Source of the DNA: Trichoplax sp. H2
Lineage: Eukaryota; Placozoa; Uniplacotomia; Trichoplacea
Direction: 5' to 3'
Assembly: GCA_003344405.1 (NCBI GenBank)
Contig: NOWV01000031.1
Coordinates: 248,001-312,000, forward strand
DNA: 64,000 bases
Positions 10,501 through 24,400 of the stretch are shown in pieces (within the stretch, counting starts at the first letter, position 1; each line of letters opens with the position of its first letter). The notes below the pieces were generated by a model. The model worked only from the letters and a program-made list of their open reading frames with translations. It had not been told where the DNA came from and ran no database searches. The position numbers and the translations under genes were made by a program.

Positions 10501-13500
10501 TAATATCTAGTATATTGACGCCTCACAGCTATTATTCACTTTATTTATATAAAAAAATGAATTTGTATAATATTTAGCGCTATGACTAAGTAGTTACATG
10601 CAAAAATTAATAACTTAACTCATAATTTTAGAATAAATCTTCATAATAGGAATGAATTAAACAATTTTAACGGTAAGGTAGAGTGACATACATCAAAGTC
10701 TTATATGAAATAAAATCAGTAGAAAAATTTAGTCAACTTACTGATTAATAAGAGTCTTATTCCACGTTTTTGGATTACCCCATACTTTACTTAATTTGCT
10801 AATGATGATATTACCAGCTTCACGAGGTAAAGTAGCTGCTACACCCGGTGTCTTGAAATAGGTTTTCACAAATGCGGCAACCTAATCCAATTAGATGTTT
10901 TAGAATCTCAGAATATTGAATCATTACTAATTCAATCAATGCTGTTGAATTTTAACTCAAGAATGTGAAACTGTCACCTCTAAGTGTAAAGCTATTTATA
11001 ACTGTAAAAAGAAATGATTAATAAAATGTGAGTATTGCAGTAATCAAGTTATCTCATTGAACTGCTGCTACAGATATTTTTCATTAATGATCTCGGCAGA
11101 TGCTCTACTTTACGCTCAGAACAGCTGTTTTAATTTAATGAAGCGGGTAAGCTATATATATTTTTTTCTACTCAATGTCTGCTATTTTATGAAAAAGTTA
11201 GCTGATGTTAGATTAGCGCTTTACTGAATGATCATTTTCTAGATACAAAGTGGCTACAGTATATCATAGAAAGTGTTAAAAGCCTTAAAGTTAATTTTAG
11301 CAGATATTATTTCTATAATTTATCAACTTAGAGTAACCTTTGATGAATTATTTTGTAAAGTTCTATAGCTAAGATGAAAGGATGCGTATTCAACATTTTT
11401 CTGCTATATCATTAATGCTCCATGAGAGCATTTGATATCAGTAATTTCATACCTTGATACTTATGTCTATTCTATTAATCTTATCCATTATGTTATGGTT
11501 TAGCAATTATTATATGAATTTAGCTTGAAATTTACGGATACTTTTATGCTGTAAAGTTCTTCCATTGTATATAATTAAAGTTACTGATTGATGTATTTTG
11601 TTTAAAGTTACAAAACGATTTGTGTGCTCTGGTACTCTGTAAATCTTCTACCGTATCTAAGAAGACTTTTTACATCATATCTTGTATGGTACTGAACGTA
11701 ATGTAAATTGCTGCGTTTAAGGCTCATATAATTGTTCAATTTAAGCTAATTCACTTCTTTCTACGTTTATGCAATAAAACTAAGAAAGTATAAAAGATTT
11801 ACAAATCTAATAAGGGATAAGTAAACTCAATCTACAATTCCTGGATATACGTATAGCTTAAGCTATTATATAACCATAACAGTATCACCAACTATTATAG
11901 CTGAAATAATAATGAAAAAGTAATCTGTATTCGAACATGGTACACATAGACAAGATATTAGCACAGTAGTGGGATTAGAAAAAATTAGCGTTAAATTTGA
12001 TCTTAATCTATTCTATCATGCCAAATCACGTACATATGAGTTGGATAAAAGTTTGAGGTATTTCACGTCCATATAGGGAAGTAAGATATAAGAGCGGAAC
12101 TTAAACTGTGAAGATTGAGAAATGGTCCAAGTATTGGGTTTGCCAAATGCTCGTACAGCAGCTTGAATTATAGCAATTCGTTGTCCCTTGTCAGCATTAC
12201 GCAGCATTTCTCCTACGACTTTAGAGCTATATTTCAATTTTATCAGCATGTTAGAATTATGAATTGAGCTTCTGATTGTGCAGTAGCTTGTAGCTCAATA
12301 TTGTGCTATGCAATGGGGAAATTTAAGTCGTTATCAATTTAGATCGTAGTAAATCGAAAGTAATTTGATTCAGCTCAACTCACTGGTCAGGAGAACTTAA
12401 AATGGTTTTCCAAACCAAAGTAGGAATTTTTGCAAAATCTTGAGGCGAGAAACCGTTGAAAAATTGGGGTAATCGCAACTTCCTCAATAGATCTAAATTC
12501 CATTTATTAGCATTTCCGTAGTGTACCTTCGCAGCTGCAATGATGGCCGCAGAATAATCTTTCGGAATGGATTTTTTCGAGGCAGTAAACAAGATCTAGA
12601 GGTAGATTATGATTTTAATTAATAAATGTTGATACGATATTCTTGACAATGATCTAATCAAACTAAGCTAACTATTAAGACGCTGGAATTTTGCTAATCT
12701 GCATACTATTATTTCTACTTTGTCTAATTGACTTGCTACATTTCAGCGTCCTACTTCTGCATTGCTATAATTTTCGAAATATCTGATAGCTATCTTCAGA
12801 ACACTCAAAATGAAGCAGTTCTTACCGAAGTTTGTTGAATCATATTCAGAAAGACTTCCTTAGTAGTTAACTTAAGGAAATGGGCTAAAACTGCCGATTG
12901 TCCCCGAAAGAGTTTATTAGCAATGGATTTAATCATTGAAGTAGGAAGATTTTGAATAACTTCAGGCTAGAATTATAAGTATTACATATGAGCGAGAGAT
13001 CAACGCATTTATACGTAGAGTAAAAAGCATAAACGACTATAAAATCAATGAAATAGTTACTTTTAAGATACGAAAGACTTCCACTGGGACTTTAGCCAGT
13101 TCACTCAGGGTTAAGTTTTGAGTGAAATTTGCATCGGTTAACTTCTCCAAGACCTCCGATGGCAGCCTTTTCAACATGGCTTGAATTCGTCTATAGAATT
13201 ATTCACGAGATAAATATGAAAGTCAGATATGATGATAGAAGTTTAAAATTAATTTATACTTCTTTCCAAGCTTGCAGATAGTCAATAAGAACATCTTACA
13301 TCTTAGCATGCTTCTCCAATTGTGCTTCTCTAGAGCCAGGTTTAGGAGCTTGTCCAGGTTTATGAAACTGAAATCCATTGAAAGGATTCGATGCATTGAA
13401 ACGGTAGGAACTATTGTCAGGCTTGATGAATCCTGTATTGTTGACTGAAATGTGGAATAGAAATAAAAAATTAGCAGAAAATAGTTAAGGAAATAGTATT

Positions 13501-16500
13501 AATCTGAAAGTGGCAAATCAATTCCATTCGACGGATATCGTGTATAATAGGTTGATTCTGAGTAACAGCTTGGACACTTTTTTTAGCGTTACAACGATAA
13601 ATATATCTAAATACATAGTGTTTTAATAGGCTAAATATATAAAAGGAACTGATAGACGGCTGAAAAGTTTATTTCATGTTACTCAGCTGTTAGCCACTTT
13701 TGGAGCTAGACCTTTACTTTTATTATCTAGTAGAATCTTGACAATAAATTTAATATACATTTCGATAGTGTATCATTATAATTTTGTATGTCTTAAGTTC
13801 GATTTAGATACTACTATTTGCACTATTTCTATTTTTAAGTAGCTGGGCTTATTTATTCATTGTCGATAGAGAGTTCTAGTGCTGCCCGAAATTAGCTCAA
13901 GATTACAAATACATCATCGCATCGGTGTGAATTTCTTAAGATAAGTTTAGGAGCTTTATTTTTGGTATTTGAGCTTCTGAACAACTTATTTGTAGAATCA
14001 TACCCATTTCATAATATTTCTTTCATTGCATACATTTCAGGCTATGAAAGAAGGATATATATATATTATATATGTACGGATATTGATAGGGTCTGCATAT
14101 GACAGGTAGACTAAATTTGGAGAATTTGCGTAATAAACCTCATGAAATGAAAGAATAATATACTGCAGGTAATGAAGAAATCGTATATTCACAAAGAATT
14201 GATAACTGAGACTACGGTTGCTGTTTTGGATTACATAATTACCAGTGGCCTCTTAATTAGATCTATCATATATATTTGGATGATACGAATTTCATTTATT
14301 TCAGTGTTAATCTAAACCAAAGTAAGCACTTTTATGGCAATATATCTATTCGGAGCCATGATCTAGTGATCCCATTGGTGAATTAAACTATACACTAATG
14401 TCGCAATTTTGGACTTGCAAAACGAAATATACTCGTCTGCTAATCTGTAAGTAAATATAAACTAAGATCTGATGTTTTCCTACTTTCTCAAATTGTAAGT
14501 TTATTTTCATTATATGATATCTATAATTAAATTATGGTATCTAAGCATAATGATAAAGCACTGACATTTGATATTGATAAAGATGACTGCTGAATGAATT
14601 ACAGTTTAAAATAACAGATTGAATAAAAGGCTGGCCAATTTGTATTTTTTATACGCTGAGTAATCCTTTTATTAATCGCTAATAGTATCGTCGAGATATA
14701 ACGCGATTATTAAAGTTAATAAAGACTCTATAGCTCCTAAAATCTCTAGATTTCTATCAAAATTATTCATGACAGATTTAAGTTGTAAATTTTTTCAGCG
14801 ACGATTGCAAACACATTCTTTCGAAAGTATTTTAATTGAAGGATTAATTTGATGTATCCTAGATATTCTGTCTATCAATACACTTGATACCGGTAGTTTT
14901 CAGTAATTCGCAGATGGTTAACTTCGATTCAGAATTATTGATGTAAAATTACCATACAAGGAAACAGATAACCAAACTACACTATATTAATTTATTAATA
15001 TGACTTAATTGTCTTTCGAATAAACGGTATTGAAATGGAATAGGATAATATTGTAATTCGTGAATAGTCTGGAAAGAGAATGGCAGCCGATTGAAATGTA
15101 CCATTTTCAATGAAATCACTAGAGAAGCTACTATGGCAATCAAGTATGTGATACAATAAATTTTTGTGAATTTTTAAAGGAAAATTTAGTTTCACGGATG
15201 ATATTATTTCCTCGGCTGGAGTTTAGTGATAGTGGCCATATAAACGGTATACCGTTATGATTAATTCGACATAATAGGCTTGTTTAAATTAAGGAAAGTG
15301 ACTTGTGAATCTTAGCAATTTCAGCTGAGAGCTAGAGTAAGTCTACAATTAGAACTGTAACTAATCAGGCTGGAATTGGGCGAAATACAAGCAGATGTTT
15401 GACATATAAAAAACTTGAAATATAAAAATGGATTGAAAAGGAGACTTTGGGAAGATAATTCAATCTCTATATAAATAGAATAATGATACTGTAGGAAGAA
15501 TGGAATGAAATTTGACAATGTAAACACTCTATTTCTAAGGAATCAAAGGATCGGTAATAAAATAGTATCAATTTAGAGAAAGTGTAACGTTCTTCCTATA
15601 AGTGTCAGCAATTAGGCTAGCCTACACGAAATTATCGGCCAATATAGTCAGAATTAATTAAAAAAGAAATCTACATGAATTTTTTAAGGAACTGAAATAT
15701 AAATGGAGGTAAACACTTGCATAGATAGAATTGATCTGTAAGGAAGAGAAAAAATTGTTCTACGCTCCTTTTTCTAGTAATTGTTGACAGTTTTACTTGC
15801 TAACACTCGTTAAATTATTTGAATAGAGTGGAGACTAATATAAATATGAATAGACATTATTTCATGAGCGATCTGTATTGAAACAGAATTGACGCTAACT
15901 GGCATAGAATTGACAAGCGATGGGAGTTTAGTACACCTCTATTGCCAATTCTTAATAGTTCATACTACTTTAGGACTTACCTGACGAATTTGAAGGTCTT
16001 CCTGAGGAATCTAAACAGATCGAAAGAAAATATAATGAAAATGCTAGAATGAAAACAGAACCTTCTCTATTACTTACGCGGTAATTCATGAAAAAGTAGA
16101 AAAGTTATTATTTTTAGGACTTACTCGTTGAATTCGAAGGTTTTCCTGAAGAAGCTAAATAGATCGCAAGAAAAATACAATAACAATGTTAGAATGCAAA
16201 TGAGATCTTCTCTATCCTCTGTAATCATAAAACAGTGGAGGATAAATTAAATTTAAAATTAACTGTATGGACTATGCCAAGGTGTGAAATGCCCAATACA
16301 AAAGAAATATACGTAATTTAACAAAATTTAAGAATTAGAAATGGTGAGAGAATAATTCAGGAATAGATAATCAAGACTATCGTAATGATCCTTCACAACA
16401 TAATTCAGTTTTGATCCTAACTAGTCTGTACATTAATTTCTCTTCAGAATAGATCTGATAGAGTACAGGAATACTCTATCTTTGACTATATAGCGATGAG

Positions 16501-18915
16501 TCTAAGATTAACAGTAGTCCATTTAATAAAACTGGGGGCCAAGGCCTATTTAGGGAGGTTAAATAAATAACTGTAACAATCTAATCCTTAAGGTGATGAA
16601 AGCCCTCAACAATTCAGCATGTGTAAATTAGTCTGTAGTGCAGTAACTGCTATGCCATTGATAAATAGCATTTATTTTTTATCATTTCATTTTATATCTT
16701 ACCATAACACTGGATGGTATATCGCAAATATTTCGTCTATCCTAATAGAAATTGACTATCGCTACTTTTTTTACTATGAAATAATATTGAGGTAATTGTC
16801 AACAGTAGTGAAACAATTCCTTGCTGTGGCTAACCTGCCATCTATTTAAAATTTTGATATAATTCTAAATCTAGGATAGTGACTGATAACTGAATGGCTA
16901 ATGCAATCTCTTAAATAGGGCAAACTAACTATTCAGGGCATTTCATTTTCACTTATTACATGAAATACAATAAAATCACCAATTGCAAATACGAAAAACA
17001 AATAATTACATTTGTAACTACACACCATAGAGATATAAGGTAGATAACTCATTCTAGATAGCAATATACTTATTTATGAAGATTATAGATAAATTAATTT
17101 AATAAAGTCGACTGCTTATGTAATTGAACCCAAAGATGATTATCTTGTTTCAGTGACCTTAATAAATTTATTGGCAATCATATCTTTATCAAGACTCTTT
17201 TAAGATTCTAACGTTCATTAGCCCTATTATCCTAGACTACAATATTTTGCAGGGAGTAATGAAATTGTTGGCTATTACATTCGAAAGTGTACTGCTCTAG
17301 TATTTAATACTGTTATGAACGACGATTATGAACAAAGAGCGATCGTTCAATCATCTCGATGCTGCTTTATTGTGGGATAGGAAAATCGCTTGTGAGTTTC
17401 TTTTAGTATAGAAATCTTTATTAATGTTGAATTAAAATTAGGGATCCCAAAAGAAAAGAGAGCTAACGTACCATTTCTTTATTTTTTTACTCATATGTGT
17501 GGCTTCATTCATATCTGCATAATGATTAAAGTTTTAAGCTCAAAATTTTCCGATATAGGAAGCACTACAAGAGTATTCTGATTTACTAACTGGTTTTGCT
17601 CAAATACCGCTATATTACTTTATCAGGAAAATGGGTAGGAGCTGAAAATTATTTGATACCGGCCTATAATTTATGTACTATGTCTAAGTTACTGAACTGT
17701 GAATCTAATACTCTATTACCAATAAAAGATTTCAACGGGAAATGATGCTACTGATGTTGAAGGTGTTCAAGCAGTGTATAACATTAGAAAAAGCACTTTG
17801 CCGCTAAAAGTGGACCATATAAACGCAATTACACATCATTTCTAATCGGTAAACCGCTTAAAGTTTAAGGCCATTTGTGCACGTATGTAAGTAAGTAAGT
17901 AAGAAAATTCTGTTAATTGCAATGTTAATGCAATTTCATAACGTATGAAACTGCCGTCGTCTGCGAAGGTGCTTTCTAGTAGAAGGTGGGATATTAGTAG
18001 ATATAAAATAAAAAATATTTGTATAAATAACTATTAATTATCGATTATCTATTTCATGCATTATTTTCCACTGATTAGCTAGTGGAGCAGTAAATTCTGC
18101 TTTTAATTTTATTTAATCAACTATGGCAATGTGTAGAACATTTTCCATAGTGTAAGAAACGAATAGAGAAAAAGAACTCAAGCGAGAATAACGTAGCAAA
18201 AGAGGGTGGGTAATAAGATGAAGGCATATTAGTAACACGAGTACGTTATGACACTGTGGCTCGATGGATACTTCAGTTCAGTCGCAATACAGTGGATAAA
18301 TTACTGTAGCGATAAAGTAAAGAAAAATGCACTAGTACGCAAATTATTAACCGACAGTAGATAGGATATAATTCTTTTTCACTACTGGTACTCTGAGAAA
18401 ATTTTTAAATTAAAGTCACTAGTATAGATTGGATTAGATGAGAATAATATCAATGGCCGCATCAGTTAAGCTTGATCAAGAAGAATTCTCAACTCGATTA
18501 CCCATTTTAGTCTGCATCCTAAACTAAGCTCATGTCGTTACATCAACTAAATCGATGGAATTCAACAAATAAGTTTGCATTAGCTGCTTAGTTTTCTTCT
18601 ATAAAATTCAATTCTATAGAAAATACGCTCATAATTTTCATTGATTAAATGGCATGCTTAACTAAACATAAGGCAGAGTGAATTTATGCTAGTATCCTTC
18701 CTATTTAATATTATAGAATTACTAATTACGAATAATATGATCAAGATTTCACAAATTGGTATAAAAATAAATAATATTCGCTAATATTCCCTTTCAATTT
18801 GATTCGCATTTTATATTACTATAGCTTGTAATTAAATGAACTTAATCAGAAACTTACCGGCTTCTTGAAAAATGAAAAGCATGGCTATCAAAGCCAAAAA
18901 TGCATATTTCATCAT
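4513..18915 (-). CDS. Mesothelin/otoancorin-like GPI surface protein, copy A
   Basis: Predicted secreted-pathway, GPI-anchored surface protein of the mesothelin/stereocilin/otoancorin superfamily. I rebuilt 26 exons (5' to 3'): 18858-18915, 16125-16154, 15981-16010, 13300-13444, 13061-13190, 12826-12966, 12384-12595, 12034-12226, 10742-10881, 10173-10284, 9879-10064, 9734-9787, 9477-9647, 8998-9135, 8838-8923, 8362-8595, 7886-8018, 7570-7766, 7278-7389, 6830-7123, 5771-5923, 5458-5603, 5190-5332, 4982-5079, 4708-4903, 4513-4583. They total 3603 nt in frame, 1200 residues. Residues 1-20 (MMKYAFLALIAMLFIFQEAG) are a signal peptide. Ser/Pro/Asn-rich residues follow, then helical LGSLVTGLS-type repeats with many N-X-S/T sites. 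RRRR at 869-872 is a furin-type site; small residues plus a hydrophobic tail (SLVASIVIAITML) suit GPI transfer. Exon 23 uses a GC donor. A second ATG follows the first directly. The family call rests on repeat style and architecture, without a database search. Confidence 0.78.
15965..16200 (-). repeat. Tandem duplication carrying a 30-bp micro-exon
   Basis: Two adjacent blocks, about 15970-16075 and 16113-16210, share both the 30-bp exon (15981-16010 and 16125-16154) and flanking intron sequence (ggacttac before it; gatcg, aagaaaa and gaatg words after it). Each exon is phase 1-1 and so adds ten residues, SSGKPSNST and SSGRPSNSS. The paralogue at 21.5-35 kb has a single 24-bp version (29400-29423), so copy A gained one by local duplication. 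Confidence 0.8.
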
Positions 18916-21480
18916 GATGAAAATTTTTTCCTTTACTACTTGAATGAATCGTTTCAATCAAATTAGCCTCCAAATTAACCGTAGATTGCAACAGGCTAAA
19001 GGATGATAGAATAACTAGGTAAGATACGCTATCAATTTAAAGTTAAGTAATTAAAAAAGTAGCGTATCACAGACTACAAATTAAAGACAAGTAAAAAAAA
19101 TATTAATGGGCCAATGCGAAAGATTTAGATTATGATCTTAATGATGTGGGAAACAATTCTAGATTCATTGCTTTTTATTAATTTAAAAGAGCCCATTCAA
19201 TCATCAACTTGATGATAAGGCATCTATAGTTGAAAATAACAACAACAACGACAGCAATAACAACAACAAGTAGATAATAACGGCCACGGACTAGACAATT
19301 CTATCTAAATATGGATAAAGCGAAAAGTATTCATGGTCCTTTGTAGAGTAATCTTGCCATTGATTAGAATAGGGACACTTAATCTCTATCCAGTATTTCA
19401 CTACAGGGCGAAGTTATTGTAGTAAATATCGGATGACGACGATGATAATTGAATAAAAGTAAAAATGAAATACAATAGCTATCTAGTTGAATTCGATTGA
19501 TATAACTATAGAAATAAATTGATAGTCAAGATACGGTAACTTGTCAACAATAGTAACAATCAGCTATTGTTATCAGATCGATTTATTGTTGTTTCGATAG
19601 CATGGCAACATGAGATGACGTGATTAAAATATAAATCATTCAATTGCTTTCTAGTCTATTCGAATGATTGAACGTGTCCTCCTATCTACTCTATATTTAG
19701 GTGGACTTCATGCTGGTCCAAGCCATTGAAAATGAATTAAATCCGAGATAGATTATGAGAGACTTAACTAGATCATATTTACATTTTCATCTCTATTTTT
19801 TTCCATATTTATCATGGTGATATTGAATATCAACAATCCTATACATAACTATTTGCATTAACTCCGCCTAAAGGGAGAGGATAGGCGACTTTAGAAAACC
19901 CGTTGCTAATAGGGAATTGTGTGGGTAGGTTGATTACTTCAATAATTTACCGCACTTGTTAAATTGTAACAACATGCAGTCCAGCAATTCAAAACAGTGA
20001 CATCACACATCGATCACTGAATATAGACAAGAGCTCTTTCTATTATAGCCAGCTTGATTAAATCGTTAAATCTCTGTATATTGAGAAAGACCAAAATTAT
20101 TTCCATCAATGACATAATGGATTTTTTTCGTTTACTGAGAGAGTGCAGTATAACCATCGATTATTATCGCGCAGTACCGCAAAATAGCATTTTTATACGA
20201 TGGATAAAGTAGAATTGTACATTCTTACATGTATAGCAACAGTCACTGATTTGATTTATAAGCCATGAAGGGATAAGGTAGTAAACTCAAAAGATATAAA
20301 TTAATGATCTAAGAACCCTTTGTACGCATATATCCACGGGATCATGGATTATATTTTAGAAATATTCGTATCTATTACGATCTATACGGTAGCATACGTT
20401 TGCTTGATACCCTTGATGGGCAATCGATGTCCACTTATAGTCTACTTTCAATAGTAAAGCCTCTACATAATTATAACCGATGTGTCTTTAGAGTAGATAA
20501 GAGCAGTGAGCTATCACAATCTTATACTCTATGATGCATTTAGCATCATACTAAATTGAAAATTAATGCAATCAGCCCAAAAGAGGTAGAAATAGATGAT
20601 AAACAGAAGTTAATTGTGATGTGAATAGTTTAAAGGTCGAAAGAGCATTTATAGCCCATAGATAGAGTATATTGAGGCAATAATATCGATAATTAAGAAA
20701 AAATACTTGTGTATATATGCAAATGGGCAGCAATCACTGACTTGATTCATAGGCAATGAAGAGATAACAAAAGTAAATCTAATACCAGCAAATTTCTGTT
20801 CTATGAGAGTAGTTGTATGTCATTATTGCCCGCTACTAGTCACTTTTGGTCCGATTTTAATTGTGAAATACTATACAGCCAATTCTATACATATACGGTA
20901 GCTCCAGTAGTAAAGAGCAAACGAATAGTGACAGTTCTAAATCCTATCAGATTTGTTTAAGTTTGAATAAAATTAGTCATTCGATCAAAAAGACAAAATT
21001 GGTCCAAACAATAATTTATTAGTGTGGAGTACGAACGCCCCCGAAAAGCCAAAGTACTATAGTTAAAACAAGAGCAGGATGGTTGTTAGAAACCCTTGTT
21101 TAAACGGCTATCTGCAGGTTCAGTCTGTTTAAGACTTGATGACAGCACATCTAAATACGGGACATGCTACCTTTATATTAAATTAAGTTAATTTCAAGCA
21201 CACAGACGATAAATCAATATTTAGGGTAGCTACATATATTCAAATTTCATTGTTACTTCCAAGAGTTAATATCCACATGACAATTTAGTTATAAAGGGTT
21301 AAAATTTATACGTCTCGGTAAGTACTGTTTCATAAGTACGAGTACCGTATCCGAGGAGAAATTACTTGTTATCATAAAATGGACCAAAGTCAAGTAGATA
21401 TTTATAATGAAGTTAAATTGATGAACGGCGTTCTAAAACTACGTAGACAAAAAATAGTGTAGTTCTAGCTAGAAAAGGAA
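18916..21480. other. Intergenic promoter region of mesothelin-like copy A
   Basis: No gene recognised. The 600-700 bases upstream of 18915 align with those upstream of the second copy. For example, 19195-19310 shares the words cattcaatcat, aaataacaac, an aac/gac-rich stretch and ctagacaat with 35255-35360, showing that the duplication included the promoter. CAA-rich simple sequence lies at 19231-19270. Confidence 0.55.
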
Positions 21481-24400
21481 TTAAAGACTCCCCATGGCGA
21501 AAACAACGCATATCACTAAAGACAGACCAGCTCTGATTGTGGTAGCAGCAGCTAGAAAAAAATTCAAGTGTTAAATTTAGGATATGAGGCATGATCTACC
21601 GTATAATTACGAGACCTCGTGAATATAATTTATTAACATATACAGCATACTAGTAATATACAGTATTAACTTACATGTCGTTGTAGACTTTACTGTCGTC
21701 GCAGGAGTTGCTGTAGTTTCGGTGACATAATTATCACCTTGCTGAGCTTGATTTAAAGCTTGTACTTGAGCTGGTGACAAGGAAGATTTCTGGGCCGCAG
21801 TCACCGCGCTAGCTTGGCTTTCATCAAATTGGCCAATTTGACCACTTGAGAATTTCTAGACATATCCGTGGAGAGTGAGTTAAATAATGTTGATAAAGCA
21901 TAACTTTCAAATTTTGTGCCTAAAACTTACTGCTAACTGACCACCAGGAAAAAGTTTAATTGCATCCGCTTTCATCACATTAATTGCATCTCTACTTAGC
22001 GATGAAAGATCAGCAGCATCACAGCCTCCTGTTACGTGTGCAGGCATAAAGTAGAAATGATGGTTAACTACAGTTTCGAATTATAATCATACTAATGGTA
22101 TTATAGTATCTAAGGATAAGTAGATTTTTTAGCTATAAACCTAAAACAGCTCCTGCACTTCGAACAGATGCAGTTTCCCATGTTGAAACTGTGCTACCAA
22201 ACGATTTCTTGGCTTTAGAGCACAACTGCTGCAACTGAGTTAATGACATTCCTGACACAACTCCGATAGTATCCGCTGCATCTCTAATAACATTATTTGT
22301 AAAATATAAACAACGAAAGTGAGTATGGCTAGCACTAAATATACTTTCACAACTGCGAAAAGTTTAATATGCAATAGCCTAGGCAGGCTCATTGACTTAC
22401 TCATAGGCTTGCGGAGTCATTTTACCCAAATCCGATGCTGATAATCCAGGTAACATATTCTTAATTGCAAGAAATCGACTCGCTGGCCAGGTAGATACAT
22501 CCGATCCGGCGAAATGAGACTTGACTTTAGCTATTAGTTGCGTTAGCTGTATTGTGTCATAATTTCAAATACCATGAATATCGATATGTTGGATTGGTAA
22601 GAATAATGTTAGTGTACTTGTAGGCTATATTTTTATATTGTAGCCTAATATATCTATCTTCATGCGACATCAACAAAAGAAAGTAATTTTCTATTTATTT
22701 GGGATTTTACCTGTGACGAGTTCCATGCTTGTTCTCCTAAAGCAGATACTGCATCAGCACTTGTCAAATTTAATTTGTCTAGATCAGATGCATTAAATCC
22801 AGTCATAATCTTTCCAAGAGAATGTATCATGTCAGGGGAGAAACGATCCAAACTGCCCCAGTACTGCAGATTAATAGCATAGTTGTTATCATTAAATCGA
22901 AATAACACTAAAACTGAACTTTTCAGACATAGAAAGTTGTGTTACAAGTTCTAAAAGTACATTCTCAATTTGAGGATTCTCGTTTTTTTCAGTCTTTATA
23001 TGCAGCATTTTAGCTCCGTGGTGTTTTAAGATTTTAAATAAGTATACCTTTTTTATAATTTATCTAAGAGAATGGTTTTATACAAGATAAAGTTATCAGA
23101 GTATAAAAATTCATTTCTCTTCAATTATAGAAATTTTGGAGACAGATTAATCAAACTTTCAGTCAAGATCGCAATAACTTAATGCGATGATTCCACTGAG
23201 TCAGAAAATATTCATACCTGTTTTGCTCTTGCTGCCAGCGCGTGAATTTGTTCTTTAGACAGTGATGCATTTCCTAAAGTTTCAATTGAATCCGCAAAGG
23301 TAGCATTATCCATATTTTTAATATGGTTGCTAGTTAACCCTGTGGATAAATCGCTTCCGAGAGAGAGGATATCATAAGATGAAATAGTATTTGTGGCTCG
23401 TCTTTTCCTAGTTGTATTATTAATTTCGAAATATTTCGAGACGATAACTGCTTTTGTGGAAGGCAAAAATTTTTCACCATTAAAACTAGCAATGGAAAAG
23501 CGGACAGCATCCTATTACAGCGGTGGAAATTATAAATTCAGTCATTATTTAAATTTCTACATTGTAATACTTTGTCATGATACTCGAATAAGTTAGATTT
23601 TTTATGTTTTCTGTTAATTGAGTAATTACTTCTAGATTATGATATATTTCCGAGGTACACCATTTATACCGTATTTTATGTATATGAATGGAAAAATTTT
23701 TACCGGATTTAATTTCTTCAATTCTGTTGGTGTAAAGCCATCCAAACATGGCCCAAGGTCGCGAACCGTTTCTGAAGGTAACCCTCGCATCGGATCGGCC
23801 GTATTTCCCGGATATCTTGAATGTGAAAGTCATTCGTTTATTAGATCATGATACTACAGCTTAATAATTAGTAAACACAAAATAGATTTTCTAAAAGGCA
23901 CGATAAAGTTAGTATTCCCTTTCTTCTACGCACAACGATTATACCTGCAATCAAAATTAGAGTAACTGTTACAACATACCCTACAGCCATCTTGGTACGA
24001 TTTGCAATTTCCATCTTCAATGCTAAAGGTAAACAAGGTGTTCTGCACATGGAATATAAATGATTGGATAAGACATCCTTAGGAATTCTACGAATATGAG
24101 CCACTTTCATGCCACAAGCTAGTTTTCCAAAGCTGAGGATGTCGTCATCAGTAAAATTCATACTATTATCTTTTCCCTATCATCACCAATGACGTTTCCA
24201 TTATAAACAATCAAAGCTAGCTAAAAATCATATCATTTAGCCTAAGTAGTTTTTCGTCTCAAAGCTTAATTGGGTAAACTTACATAGCATCGAATAGCAG
24301 CATCAAGTCGCCTTTGATACGCGCGAATATGTGCACCTTCAAAATTGCCTGAGCTGCCTATAATTCGAATAGCTTCGCGACATGTGGTATTAGTCATATT

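Noticed and set aside
17881-17905. gtaag tandem (taagtaagtaagtaag) as a splice donor array
   Set aside because: It is a short microsatellite inside intron 1 of copy A with no exon adjoining on either strand.
23549-23833. 94-codon minus-strand frame overlapping exon 18 of copy B
   Set aside because: It is out of frame with the conserved exon reading GYPGNTADPMRG and has no counterpart in copy A.
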